Below, one piece after another: positions 48,757 through 59,170 of a stretch of 64,000 nucleotides of DNA. The position numbers were made by a program, and so were the translations under genes. Source of the stretch: an uncultured Fidelibacterota bacterium (lineage in GTDB: Bacteria > Fidelibacterota > Marinisomatia > Marinisomatales > UBA1611); the NCBI GenBank assembly GCA_913043235.1, contig CAJWLO010000012.1:1-64000 (forward strand). Direction: 5' to 3'. Numbering within the stretch: position 1 is the first letter of the stretch; every line of letters begins with the position of its first letter. The notes beneath the pieces are model-generated. The model was not told where the DNA came from. It was given only the letters and a program-made list of their open reading frames with translations, and made no database searches.

Positions 48757-50244
48757 CTATAGATCCATAATCTCATCAATATAAGGATCAATTTTGGGAG
48801 GTTTCGAAAAAAAAGAAATTGAAAAGAAAAGCACTAAACTAACAAGCATTGCTATCGCACCTTTATCAATACCGTATGGAATGTTGATATTACCCAACTG
48901 TAAGAAAAAAATTAAAGTAAGACTTACTGCCATAGCAACATTAGCAGCCGTTGCGGTTGCACGTTTCCAGTTAAGCCCAATGGCTATAGTAGGAACAATA
49001 GCAGCTGCAAAAGTTGAAAAGCCAAACGCACCAAGCAGGGCAACCATTTCTTTACTGGAGTAGAGCGCAAAAATAATTGCCACAACAGCTAAGATTATGG
49101 TCATTAACCGCGACCAGTATAATTCATCTTTAAATAAAGTACGCCCAATAGCTTTAGGTATATCATGAACAATTGCTGCAACACCAATGTTTAAAAATGC
49201 ATCAGCCGTAGACATAACGGCAGCAAATAGACCAGCAATCACTACACCAGCGAGGATAGGATGCGCATAACTCTGTAAAAATAAGGCTGCAACATCATCT
49301 GCTTTAGCTGGTGAGGGATGAATACCCTGTAAAACCAAAGTCCTTATCGCCAAACCAATACCAATTATTAACAACGTAGAAATTCCATAACTAATCATGC
49401 TCAAAGGCACCGTTTGCTTATTTTGTGAAACATTTCGTGTCATCATCAATTTTGTGATTAAATGTGGTTGGCCAGAAACACCCACCGCAAACACAAAATA
49501 CCAAGATAAGCACCCAATCATGCCAAGTGTTCCAAATGAACCAATTGATTCAGGATCATCCAAAAACATAGTAGTAGCCATTCCCGATAAACCTCCATCA
49601 ACTGCTGCAAGGGCTGTGAAAAATATTAATATAGCGGATACAAGCATTATTGTACCTTGCACAACATCTGTATATACTGAAGCAATTATACCTCCAGTTA
49701 CGCAATAAAAAACTAAAACAGAACTTGAAATAAGTATTGATGTCATTGAACTAATATTAGGTATCCAATCAACATTATTTATTACAGATTGCAAAACAAT
49801 TGCCATTGCCATGATCTGCGTACCCAGATATCCGATAACCCCAAGGATAATTGCAATGGACATTAATAAACGAGTTGTTTCATTTTTATAACGGGCAGCA
49901 GCTAGATCCGGTAAGGAAACCGATTTTGTAAATTCACCAAATAGGCGAATACGTTTCCCGAGCAAAACACCCATTATTAAAAAACCCATTGTTACGGACA
50001 TAAACATCCAGAAAGCTGAAGAGCCCATTCTATATATTAGTCCCGGTCCTCCAACAAAACCGAAGCCACTCATAAGGCTTGAGAACATGGCCATTGCAGT
50101 TATAAAAAACCCCAACTTCCTACCAGCCATGAAAAAATCTTCAGTATTTTTTGTTCTTTTCATCGCCCATAAACCAATAATGATACATAGCACCATATAA
50201 ATAATTACAAAAAGTACGGTAATTGAGTTACGATAATCTTCCAT
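48757..50244 (-). CDS. Sodium:solute symporter family
   Basis: TEDFFMAGRKLGFFITAMAMFSSLMSGFGFVGGPGLIY; ADAFLNIGVAAIVHD. Confidence 0.92.
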   Translation of the reverse strand: MEDYRNSITVLFVIIYMVLCIIIGLWAMKRTKNTEDFFMAGRKLGFFITAMAMFSSLMSGFGFVGGPGLIYRMGSSAFWMFMSVTMGFLIMGVLLGKRIRLFGEFTKSVSLPDLAAARYKNETTRLLMSIAIILGVIGYLGTQIMAMAIVLQSVINNVDWIPNISSMTSILISSSVLVFYCVTGGIIASVYTDVVQGTIMLVSAILIFFTALAAVDGGLSGMATTMFLDDPESIGSFGTLGMIGCLSWYFVFAVGVSGQPHLITKLMMTRNVSQNKQTVPLSMISYGISTLLIIGIGLAIRTLVLQGIHPSPAKADDVAALFLQSYAHPILAGVVIAGLFAAVMSTADAFLNIGVAAIVHDIPKAIGRTLFKDELYWSRLMTIILAVVAIIFALYSSKEMVALLGAFGFSTFAAAIVPTIAIGLNWKRATATAANVAMAVSLTLIFFLQLGNINIPYGIDKGAIAMLVSLVLFFSISFFSKPPKIDPYIDEIMDL

Positions 50245-50249
50245 ATATA

Positions 50250-50819
50250 TTATTGGTCAACCTTATTTTTTCTCTTGAGCAGATTTTGAAATTGTTCTTC
50301 ATCATTTTTATTCCAGATAAATTGCTCAAAACCAAAAATATATACCAGACTAAACAAAATAGGTGTAAACCAAATACCATAAACTACCCACGAAGCAGAT
50401 ATCGGTAATGAACCAAACAGTACAAGTTCTAAATTATTTATATAATTCCAATAAGAATACAATACTCCAAAAAAAGTAAAAACGACTACAATACTACAGT
50501 ATAGCAACCATTTTTTGGGGTTTCTTGCAGGCGCCTTTGTTCGCATTCCATAAAAAATGATAGTGATTATAAATAAAAAAGCAAGAATCCCAAATAATGA
50601 TGCAAGAAAGAAAATAGGTCTGGACCGTTGTTTGCCTAGACCTCCAATCAACATAGAAGGATGAGTATCATGAATTATACCATGGCCTTCATATAGAATC
50701 GTGGTATTACCTAATTCATTAGTAATGTATCGATTTGGCTGTTCTTCAATAAATAGAAAGACACCAACAATCAGTAACAAAAATAATGAAAGGATTGATA
50801 GCAGTTTCTCTAAAGTCAT
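50250..50819 (-). CDS. Hypothetical membrane protein
   Basis: Multiple TM segments; cotranscribed-looking with symporter. Confidence 0.7.
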   Translation of the reverse strand: MTLEKLLSILSLFLLLIVGVFLFIEEQPNRYITNELGNTTILYEGHGIIHDTHPSMLIGGLGKQRSRPIFFLASLFGILAFLFIITIIFYGMRTKAPARNPKKWLLYCSIVVVFTFFGVLYSYWNYINNLELVLFGSLPISASWVVYGIWFTPILFSLVYIFGFEQFIWNKNDEEQFQNLLKRKNKVDQ

Positions 50820-50837
50820 TATTCTAACGGTCTAAGA

Positions 50838-53300
50838 TTAATCTATAGTACCTGGTAGGTGTAGATCAACCTCACTGGGTAAATCGGCACCCATAAGATG
50901 CTTTAAAAAATAATTTTGTGTAATGCGCTGAAAGTATGGTTCAGCCGAAATGCCATGCGCAACATTGGGCATTATCAGCATATCAAACTGCTTATTTGCC
51001 TTGATAAGTGCATCAACAAGACGTGTTGTATTTGCAGGATGCACGTTATCATCCATATCACCGTGTGCTAACAATAATTTCCCCTTTAAGTTTTTTGCAT
51101 TATTTCCTGAAAAAACCTTTTCATAATCAACTTCATTTGGTTTTCCATGATAGGTTTCACCCCATAATCGGATATAAGAACGTTGATCGTGGTTGCCTGC
51201 ACTAGAAACGCCAACCTTATAAAAATCTGGAAAGTCTAGTAAGGCATGGCCGGTAGCAAAACCGCCACCCGATGATCCATAAATACCAACCCTTTCTAAA
51301 TCCAGCCAAGGTCGATTTTTGGCCAATGTTTTTAAACCATGTACGTGGTCTTCTAATGTACCAGATCTTTCCATATGACCATAAGAATAATCAAGAAAAT
51401 TCTTGGAGCGCAACGGTGTACCGCGACCATCAATCATGTAAACCACAAAACCTAACTGAGCGAGGGATTGGTTTAATCCCAGTGCATTACCTCCAAATAT
51501 TGAAAAACCACCTCCTAATGTTTTTGGAACGACCGCAACCTGAGGGCCCGGATAAATATATTCAATAATTGGATATTTTTTCTTGGGATCAAAATTAATT
51601 GGCTTTAACAAAACGCCATGTAGATCATATTGATTATCAGCAGACCTAACAGTAAAAGTTTCTGGCTTCTCGAAAGGAGGAAGCAATGAATAATCAACGC
51701 TTGCAAGTTCTACCACTTGTTCTCCATTTCGATTACGCAATTTCCAATTTCCTTCTTTATCAGGATAAGTGACCACGTCAACAAAATAATCACCTGATGA
51801 TGAAACAATAGGCGGTTTTAATAATGAGGGTGGCAAACCACTCATTGCTGCTAATTTGGGATTTAGATCTGGCCATAGATTATGGTCACCCTTTTCTTTT
51901 GTTAGCAATTCTATCTTTGATCCATCCAGGTGTGCACGATAAAGCTTTCGGAAATAAATATCTTCTCCTTTTTCACGACCTGAACCAGACACCCATATCT
52001 CTCTGGATTTCTCATCCACAAAAATGATATCCCTGACCAACCATTCTCCTGAAGTAATAGCATTTTTTAGTTCGCCAGTTTTTCCATCATATAGATAAAG
52101 ATGGCCCCACCCACTTCGTTCTGAATACCATATAATATCACCATTATCGAGGATGCGTACATTAGGAGGGTTAAAAATCTGTGCATTTGGGAGAACAACT
52201 CCATTACCTTTTTCCTCGATCAATGTTTGTGTTTTTCCGCTGTTGGGATTAACACGTATAAGTTTCATAAGCTGGTTATCCATTTGTGCATCAAGTAAAT
52301 AAATTTGTTTACCATCTTTACTCCACTTTATATAATCACGTATTAATGGCACAGATAATGTGGAAGGCAATGCAGAGTAATTCAGTTCTATTCTTGTATT
52401 TTGTTCAACATCATAAATAAATAGTTTCGCTAAAGAAGGTTTATCACCCACAAGATCATAGAGATAGGTATGCAGTTTTGGTCTGAAGGAACCATCTTCT
52501 GGAAGTGCTTGGACTAAAGCCAATTCCGATAAGTGACGTTCATCAAGCTGATAGCTGATAAATTTTTTGCCTTTTGGTGACCAAAGTGCCCCAACAGGAA
52601 GTTTTATACCATAGCGACGTTTTGTGATTTCTGAAGTACTTGATTCTGGTGATTTTCCATATGCCCAACTTCGCTGTCCATTGCTAGTGATGGCAATTTC
52701 TTCTCCAGTGGAATTTTCCTTTAACCAAAGATTATAATCGCGGCTAAAAAGTGTGTAATTACCATCGGGAGAAACATTGGAAGTGGGGTTGGTTGCTTCA
52801 GGTGTAGGAATAGTATCGCACTGAATAGCCACTAAGTCACAATCCAAATTCTTATTTCGAACATTTACCACGTAGTTGTTGTTATCAATCCGAGAAAGAT
52901 GATCAATAGGTAATGCATCGGCGCTTATTTCTTCTTTTAAGACCCCAGATATAGCTTTAGCCATTTGCTCATGATCAAACAATGTTGTTTTTTGACCCGT
53001 AGCACTATTTACTTTCAGATACTGTGTTTTGCTTGGCTCTTGAAACTTATAAAATAGTTCTTTACCATTATCTAACCATTGATAACTAATATCAGCGTTT
53101 AAAACTTCATTTGGTACGGTACCAATGGAAGATAAAAATTTATCTGAACGAGCAAAATCTTCATTAGTGATTTTTGGTGATATGTTAGCTTTTGGTAAAA
53201 TTGAAGCTTTTTGCTCTTTTACACTTATACATCCAGATGTAATTAAACCAACTATTAACAATAAACCGATGTTATTGTTTATTTTATTAAACATATCCAT
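50838..53300 (-). CDS. S9 dipeptidyl peptidase IV-like lipoprotein
   Basis: VGIYGSSGGGFATGHAL; LLAHGDMDDNVHPANT; NVAHGIS; lipobox LITSGCIS. Confidence 0.92.
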   Translation of the reverse strand: MDMFNKINNNIGLLLIVGLITSGCISVKEQKASILPKANISPKITNEDFARSDKFLSSIGTVPNEVLNADISYQWLDNGKELFYKFQEPSKTQYLKVNSATGQKTTLFDHEQMAKAISGVLKEEISADALPIDHLSRIDNNNYVVNVRNKNLDCDLVAIQCDTIPTPEATNPTSNVSPDGNYTLFSRDYNLWLKENSTGEEIAITSNGQRSWAYGKSPESSTSEITKRRYGIKLPVGALWSPKGKKFISYQLDERHLSELALVQALPEDGSFRPKLHTYLYDLVGDKPSLAKLFIYDVEQNTRIELNYSALPSTLSVPLIRDYIKWSKDGKQIYLLDAQMDNQLMKLIRVNPNSGKTQTLIEEKGNGVVLPNAQIFNPPNVRILDNGDIIWYSERSGWGHLYLYDGKTGELKNAITSGEWLVRDIIFVDEKSREIWVSGSGREKGEDIYFRKLYRAHLDGSKIELLTKEKGDHNLWPDLNPKLAAMSGLPPSLLKPPIVSSSGDYFVDVVTYPDKEGNWKLRNRNGEQVVELASVDYSLLPPFEKPETFTVRSADNQYDLHGVLLKPINFDPKKKYPIIEYIYPGPQVAVVPKTLGGGFSIFGGNALGLNQSLAQLGFVVYMIDGRGTPLRSKNFLDYSYGHMERSGTLEDHVHGLKTLAKNRPWLDLERVGIYGSSGGGFATGHALLDFPDFYKVGVSSAGNHDQRSYIRLWGETYHGKPNEVDYEKVFSGNNAKNLKGKLLLAHGDMDDNVHPANTTRLVDALIKANKQFDMLIMPNVAHGISAEPYFQRITQNYFLKHLMGADLPSEVDLHLPGTID

Positions 53301-53379
53301 GCGCTTTCTATTTTTTTGATTTAGTTTAATGAAAATTAATTTAGTCTATATTAATATAATTATTAAATTTTTATAATCT

Positions 53380-54519
53380 ATGAGTATTAACGTTTTAGAA
53401 AATCAAATGTTTAACCCGGAAAAGGCTAAACGTAAATCAAATGGCTTATTTCTCAATCCCGAAGAGATTTTCGAATTTCATAAGTCTATTGGAAATAATG
53501 AGACTCCACTAATTGAACTGCCTTCATTAGCAAAACAATTAGGCGTCGGTAACATTCTAATAAAAGATGACGGTGCTCGATTTGGGTTGAAAGCATTTAA
53601 AGCATTAGGTGCTTCATATGCAATGCATCGGATAATTGAAAAATATCCAGAAGTAAATACATTTTGTACGGCAACAGATGGGAATCATGGGCGTGCTGTA
53701 GCCTGGATGGCCAAAAAACTAAATAGGAATGCTTTGATTTATATGCCAAAGGGAACTACTCAAGAAAGAATTAATGCAATTAAAAGTGAAGGTTCGGAAG
53801 TGATTGTAATTGATAAAGGTTATGACCATGCAGTTAAAATTGCGAATGAACGGGTATTAGAAAGCAATAATCATGGCGATAATTTATGGTATTTGATCCA
53901 AGATACTGCTTGGGACGGATATGAAGAAATTCCCTTGGATATAATGAAAGGATATTGGACTCAGATGCATGAAATATCAAATCAATTGAATAATACAAAA
54001 ATTGATTTAATGTTTCTTCAAACTGGAGTTGGCAGTTGGGCAGCTTCAGTTATAAGCTACGCAATGAGTCAATGGAAAAATCCACCTCTATTTGTTTCAG
54101 TAGAACCCCTATCAGCTAATTGTGTATTTGAATCAATTAAATCACAAAAAAGAATAACTGTTAATAATAATGAAACAACTATTATGGCCGGTCTTGATGC
54201 TGGGACAGTTTCAACTTTAGCATGGGATTTATTAAAGAATAGTTTGATAGGAGCAATCTCAATGCCTGATAGTCTAGCAGAAAAAGCGATGAGATTATTA
54301 GCCTATCCTTTAAATAAGGATTTGCACATAAAAGCAGGGGAATCTGGAGCAGGTGGATTAGGTGCATTATTAGCTTTATCGAAAGAAAAAAAATATACTG
54401 AATTCAAAAACAAAATTTCATTAAATGAAAATTCTACAATACTAATTATTAATACTGAAAGTGATACGGATTCAAAGAATTACAATAAGATAATTAATAA
54501 AGGTAGATTAAAATTTTAA
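53380..54519 (+). CDS. dpaL: Diaminopropionate ammonia-lyase (PLP-dependent)
   Basis: DDGARFGLKAFKALGASYAMHR, CTATDGNHGRAVAWMAKKLNRNALIYMPKGT, QDTAWDGYEEIPLDIMKGY. Confidence 0.9.
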   Translation: MSINVLENQMFNPEKAKRKSNGLFLNPEEIFEFHKSIGNNETPLIELPSLAKQLGVGNILIKDDGARFGLKAFKALGASYAMHRIIEKYPEVNTFCTATDGNHGRAVAWMAKKLNRNALIYMPKGTTQERINAIKSEGSEVIVIDKGYDHAVKIANERVLESNNHGDNLWYLIQDTAWDGYEEIPLDIMKGYWTQMHEISNQLNNTKIDLMFLQTGVGSWAASVISYAMSQWKNPPLFVSVEPLSANCVFESIKSQKRITVNNNETTIMAGLDAGTVSTLAWDLLKNSLIGAISMPDSLAEKAMRLLAYPLNKDLHIKAGESGAGGLGALLALSKEKKYTEFKNKISLNENSTILIINTESDTDSKNYNKIINKGRLKF

Positions 54520-54553
54520 ATGCAGAAAAAAATAATTAATTCGTAAATACTAT

Positions 54554-56188
54554 TTACTGTTTTTTTAAAAATATTCCGGGTTTCTTTCCCGTAATCTCCT
54601 CTTCAAATAAAACCAACTGGCCATTTACTAATACATGAATTACACCCTCAGAAAAATAATTTGGCTCTACAAAAGTGGATTTATCAATAATTGTTTCAGG
54701 ATTAAATACTGCGATATCCGCTGGTAAACCATTTGCAATCCGCCCTCTTGCTTCTAACCCGATAAAATCAGCTGGGAATGAAGTCATTTTACGGATTGCC
54801 TCTTCAAGACTTAAGATTTGTAATTCACGTACATAGTGCCCTAAAACCCTTGGGAAAGTTCCAGTAGAACGAGGATGGCCACCTTTATCTCCAGGCAAGG
54901 AATAGGCACCATCACTAGCCACCATATTCCAAGGCTGTACTAATAAATCTTGAACTTCTTTTTCTTTAATTGCGCCTAGAGTAATATATATTGGATTATC
55001 TGCTTTAAGTAGCAATTCACTGATTGCATCAAAAGGTTTTTGATTTTTTTGTTCTGCCAATTGGGAAAGATAGATACCTATTAATTCAGGGAAATCCTGG
55101 CTATGAGTAATTCGCATACTTGTATAGCCTGTTGCCTTAAGCCAAGCAAAACTGCCTTCTTCCCCATTTTCGCTAACGATTCTAATCTGTTCCCTGTCTT
55201 CTTTATTCTTAAGTAAATTTTTCAGTATAGAAATAGATCGTTCCTCAAATGCATTGTCATCTACTTCTGGAAAATCTGTTGGTACAATATTTTTTGGGAT
55301 AATGAAAATTCTCGCCAATCTAGCAGTTGCTGCACCATCATAAGGATATTGGTCAGAAACAATATTTAGACCTGCGTCTCTTGCGGAATCTACAAGTGCT
55401 ATTACTTCTTTAATTTTTCCAGCGTTATGCAAACCGACAGACTTTAAATGACCAATCTTTCCACCAATCCCTGCCGCATTCGATACTTCAATTACTTCTC
55501 TATCAGATCCTATCAAATCATGAACTGGATTTCTCACATGAGAGTCATAAATACCACCATATGGTTCTACTTCTTTAGCTAAAGCGATCACCTCCGCTTT
55601 ACTGGCGTAATTACCAGGGTTATACATCAGACCAGTTGAAAATCCAACTGCACCCATCTTCATTCCTTCTTGAACCATCTTACGCATTTCATCTAATTCT
55701 TTTTCTGTCGAATATCGTTTATAATCATCTTTCATTACGTCTCTACGAATTGCGTTATGTCCCACATAAGTTGCAACATTTGTTCCAGCACCATTATCAT
55801 TCATGGCTCCTATTAATTTTTGTATTCCATTTGGGCCAAGAGAGCCATCCGGTCCTCCGAGAATTGTCGTAACACCTTGGCGAATAAAAGCTTCATTCAA
55901 ATTACTTTCAGAGTTTATCAACGCACGTTCTGTATGATTGTGAACATCAACAAACCCAGGTGCAATGACTAAGTTTTCTACATTAATTATTTGATTGGAT
56001 TTAGCTGTTGTATTCTTTGGAAGTAAATACATTTTCCCATCTAATACTCCGATGGAACCATCCATACCAGATTTTCCGGTGCCATCAATTATGGTACCAT
56101 TAAATAAAATAATGTCATATGGTCTTTGGTTTACGCAAGCGAATAAAACTAAAAATGAAATGATTAATAGTATAAAAATTCTTTTCAT
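54554..56188 (-). CDS. N-acyl-D-amino-acid deacylase family amidohydrolase, lipoprotein
   Basis: LFNGTIIDGTGKSGMDGSIGVLDGK, VIAPGFVDVHNHTE, GAVGFSTGLMYNPG, MVASDGAYSLPGDKGGHPRSTGTFPRVLG. Confidence 0.92.
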   Translation of the reverse strand: MKRIFILLIISFLVLFACVNQRPYDIILFNGTIIDGTGKSGMDGSIGVLDGKMYLLPKNTTAKSNQIINVENLVIAPGFVDVHNHTERALINSESNLNEAFIRQGVTTILGGPDGSLGPNGIQKLIGAMNDNGAGTNVATYVGHNAIRRDVMKDDYKRYSTEKELDEMRKMVQEGMKMGAVGFSTGLMYNPGNYASKAEVIALAKEVEPYGGIYDSHVRNPVHDLIGSDREVIEVSNAAGIGGKIGHLKSVGLHNAGKIKEVIALVDSARDAGLNIVSDQYPYDGAATARLARIFIIPKNIVPTDFPEVDDNAFEERSISILKNLLKNKEDREQIRIVSENGEEGSFAWLKATGYTSMRITHSQDFPELIGIYLSQLAEQKNQKPFDAISELLLKADNPIYITLGAIKEKEVQDLLVQPWNMVASDGAYSLPGDKGGHPRSTGTFPRVLGHYVRELQILSLEEAIRKMTSFPADFIGLEARGRIANGLPADIAVFNPETIIDKSTFVEPNYFSEGVIHVLVNGQLVLFEEEITGKKPGIFLKKQ

Positions 56189-56260
56189 GTTAATCCTCTA
56201 TTGGTATAATGTGTAAGAGTATACAAAATTAATGAATTAATGGCTGGTAAAATTTAAACT

Positions 56261-57787
56261 TTATTGATTTTTGACTGTTTTCAAGAGTTTCCCAAATTCG
56301 TAAGTAAGTTTTTTATCGGGATATATTTTTGATACAAGGTATCCTGTAAGTAGTCCTAATATAAAAGACGGTAGCAATTCTGCTGTTTTATCAAAAAAAA
56401 TTCCTATTGTATCTAAATTAGGAACTAAAAATTTAAATATTGGAATGCTCAAAAAACCAACAATCATAGAAGCGATCGCACCTTTTTCGGTAAAATTTTT
56501 CCAAAATAAAGATAATATTATAGTTGGACAAAAACTTGCGGCTATACCATGGAAACCAAATATTACAAACCAGAAAATTGTACGTTCAGGTGTTGAAATA
56601 GCCACAATCATAGCAACTACTAATGCTAAAAGTGATATGCTAAATGTTACAATACGTGAAAGTTTTGTCAATTCATTAATACTAATCTCTGGGTGTATTA
56701 TTTTTTGATAAATATCCCTAACAATGGCACTTGATGCTACTACCAGCAATGAATCTACAGTTGACATTATTGCTGCTAAAACAACAGCCATGTAAATTCC
56801 TACGAAAAGTAATGGAAGAGTATGTTGGACTAACATTATTAAGGAATTTTGACCATTATTACCAAGCATACTTACCACATCAACACCTGTATCGGTAAAA
56901 AAGTATCTTGCCAAAATCCCAATAAATACAGCTGAAGTATCAGTTATAAGTGTAAAAATAATTGCAACCCATCGACCTTTTTTAATTTCCTGACTATTTT
57001 TTATTGACATAAATCTTACAAATACTTGAGGAGAACCAAGAAAGCCAAGTCCTATAAAAGCATATCCAATAATAGTTGCAATATTTATGCTGTTTAAACC
57101 ACCAGAGCCCCAGACTGAAACCAATGCAGGATCAATAATTTCTAATGTGTTCCACAAAGGCTGACTGCTATTTAGAAAAAATAATGCAATTATTGGTAAT
57201 GAGACTAGCCCAAGAAACATTAGAATTCCCTGTAGCAGATCTGACCAAGCCACGGCTATAAATCCTCCAAATATGGTGTATAATAAAACAATTGAAAAAC
57301 CTACAAGTGCTCCAGTAAAATAATTCCAACCCATGAAAGCTTCAAAAGCGGAACCTGTCGCATCGATTTGGGCACTAACATAAATAATAATAAAAATGGA
57401 AAGAATTAATGAAGCCAATCCTCTCAAAATATGTGTTTTTGATTTAAATCGACTAACAAGATAATCCGGCACGGTGATGGAGCCAAAATGATCACTAAAC
57501 TTCTTAAAACGATCAGCCATAAAAAACCATGCGATACCAACACCAAGAACTTCACCTAAAACGACCCATAAAGCACTTATACCAACGACAGCGCCCAATC
57601 CTGTAAGACCCAGCAATAGCCAAGCAGATTCACCCGTCGCACGCGTGGAGAATGCTACAACCCAGTAACCTAGTCGCTTCCCCCCAACATAATAATCTTT
57701 AATATTTTTTACTTTACGTGAAGACCAAAGGCCAATATAAAAAAGAAGTCCAAAATAAAGAATTAGGACACAAAGTTTTAGAAGCAC
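56261..57787 (-). CDS. Sodium/proline symporter-like (SSS family)
   Basis: VKNIKDYYVGGKRLGYWVVAFSTRATGESAWLLLGLTGLG; AAIMSTVDSLLVVASSAIVRDIYQK. Confidence 0.9.
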   Translation of the reverse strand: MLLKLCVLILYFGLLFYIGLWSSRKVKNIKDYYVGGKRLGYWVVAFSTRATGESAWLLLGLTGLGAVVGISALWVVLGEVLGVGIAWFFMADRFKKFSDHFGSITVPDYLVSRFKSKTHILRGLASLILSIFIIIYVSAQIDATGSAFEAFMGWNYFTGALVGFSIVLLYTIFGGFIAVAWSDLLQGILMFLGLVSLPIIALFFLNSSQPLWNTLEIIDPALVSVWGSGGLNSINIATIIGYAFIGLGFLGSPQVFVRFMSIKNSQEIKKGRWVAIIFTLITDTSAVFIGILARYFFTDTGVDVVSMLGNNGQNSLIMLVQHTLPLLFVGIYMAVVLAAIMSTVDSLLVVASSAIVRDIYQKIIHPEISINELTKLSRIVTFSISLLALVVAMIVAISTPERTIFWFVIFGFHGIAASFCPTIILSLFWKNFTEKGAIASMIVGFLSIPIFKFLVPNLDTIGIFFDKTAELLPSFILGLLTGYLVSKIYPDKKLTYEFGKLLKTVKNQ

Positions 57788-57799
57788 TACTATATAATC

Positions 57800-59170
57800 C
57801 TATTCACAGACAACGTCAGCAATAGAAATGGCTTTAGAGATAATTTCAAGCCCCTCATCAATTTGATTTTTGGTTGTAATTAAAGGCGGTGCAATAAAAA
57901 TGTAATTCCACTTAGTAAAAGTAAACATTCCTAATTCGCTGATTTTAGCAGACACATCATTCATAATACCCAATTCATTTCCTTTAGCATCATAAGGAAC
58001 GAATGATTCTTTAGTCTCTCGATTTTTTACCAATTCGATTACACCAAGCATTCCAGTATTGCGCCAATCTCCAATTGACACATGATCCTGCAGTAACTGT
58101 TTCATGCATTTGTCAGTGTATTTACCAATAGCTATGGCATTTTCAATTAAATTTTCATTCTCATAAATATCAATCACAGCTAAAGCGGCTGCACAACTTA
58201 CAGAATGGGCTGAATATGTTAGGCCGAGTGGAAGAGACTTCTCATTAAAATGGTCGGCTATTTCATCAGAAACACAGACGCCCCCTAAAGGTAAATAACC
58301 AGAGGTTAAACCTTTTGCTAGTGTAATAATATCTGGTTTGATATTATGATGCTCAAACCCAAACCATTTACCTGTTCTCCCAAATCCACTTAAAACTTCA
58401 TCTATAATAAAAATAATTCCATATTTTTTACAAAGGTCACTGACTTTATTTAGGTACAACGGAGGATATTTAATACAACCGCTTGAACCAGACTCTCCCT
58501 CCATCATTATTGCCGCAATATTATCGGGACCTTCATATTGGATCACCATATCAAGATTATTTATAGCCCTTTCACCACATTCTTCCATAGAACTTGAAGA
58601 CCATGGACATCTGTAAAAATATGGATTTTCAACTTTTATAAAATTAGGAGCCTGTTGACTATCAATGGCAAATCTCCGAGTATCACCGCCAGCAGATGCA
58701 GTTGCATAGGTCGCACCATGATATGAACGATATTGAGTTATTATTTTATGTTTACCAGAGACTATGCGTGCTAATTTAATTGCATTCTCGTTAGATTCAG
58801 CGCCGCCAAGAGTAAAAAATGTCTTATTTATATTATCCGGGGTTATTTGTGCCAGACGTTTTCCTAGTTTTCCTCGTATATCTGTTGAAAAACTTGGATT
58901 AGCATAGCTGATTTTTTCCATTTGGGAAACTACAGAATTGGTAATTTCACTGCGTCCATGACCTATATTCACATTAAAAAGTTGTGACGAGAAATCAATG
59001 TATCTCTTACCATCTTTTGAATATAAATAAATGCCTTCAGCATGATCTAAATGTATTGGTTTAAGACCTTTCTGCTTCAACCAGGGGAAAAGAGTATAAT
59101 TTAAATTATCGTTTAAATAAGTTTGATTTAGCATAAGTAAATAACACCTAATTGTTTTTAGGTCATCCAA
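57800..59170 (-). CDS. Class III aminotransferase (omega-amino acid type)
   Basis: FFTLGGAESNENAIKLARIVSGKHKIITQYRSYHGATYA; IIFIIDEVLSGFGRTGKWFGFEHHNIKPDIITLAKGLTSGYLPLG. Confidence 0.9.
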   Translation of the reverse strand: MDDLKTIRCYLLMLNQTYLNDNLNYTLFPWLKQKGLKPIHLDHAEGIYLYSKDGKRYIDFSSQLFNVNIGHGRSEITNSVVSQMEKISYANPSFSTDIRGKLGKRLAQITPDNINKTFFTLGGAESNENAIKLARIVSGKHKIITQYRSYHGATYATASAGGDTRRFAIDSQQAPNFIKVENPYFYRCPWSSSSMEECGERAINNLDMVIQYEGPDNIAAIMMEGESGSSGCIKYPPLYLNKVSDLCKKYGIIFIIDEVLSGFGRTGKWFGFEHHNIKPDIITLAKGLTSGYLPLGGVCVSDEIADHFNEKSLPLGLTYSAHSVSCAAALAVIDIYENENLIENAIAIGKYTDKCMKQLLQDHVSIGDWRNTGMLGVIELVKNRETKESFVPYDAKGNELGIMNDVSAKISELGMFTFTKWNYIFIAPPLITTKNQIDEGLEIISKAISIADVVCE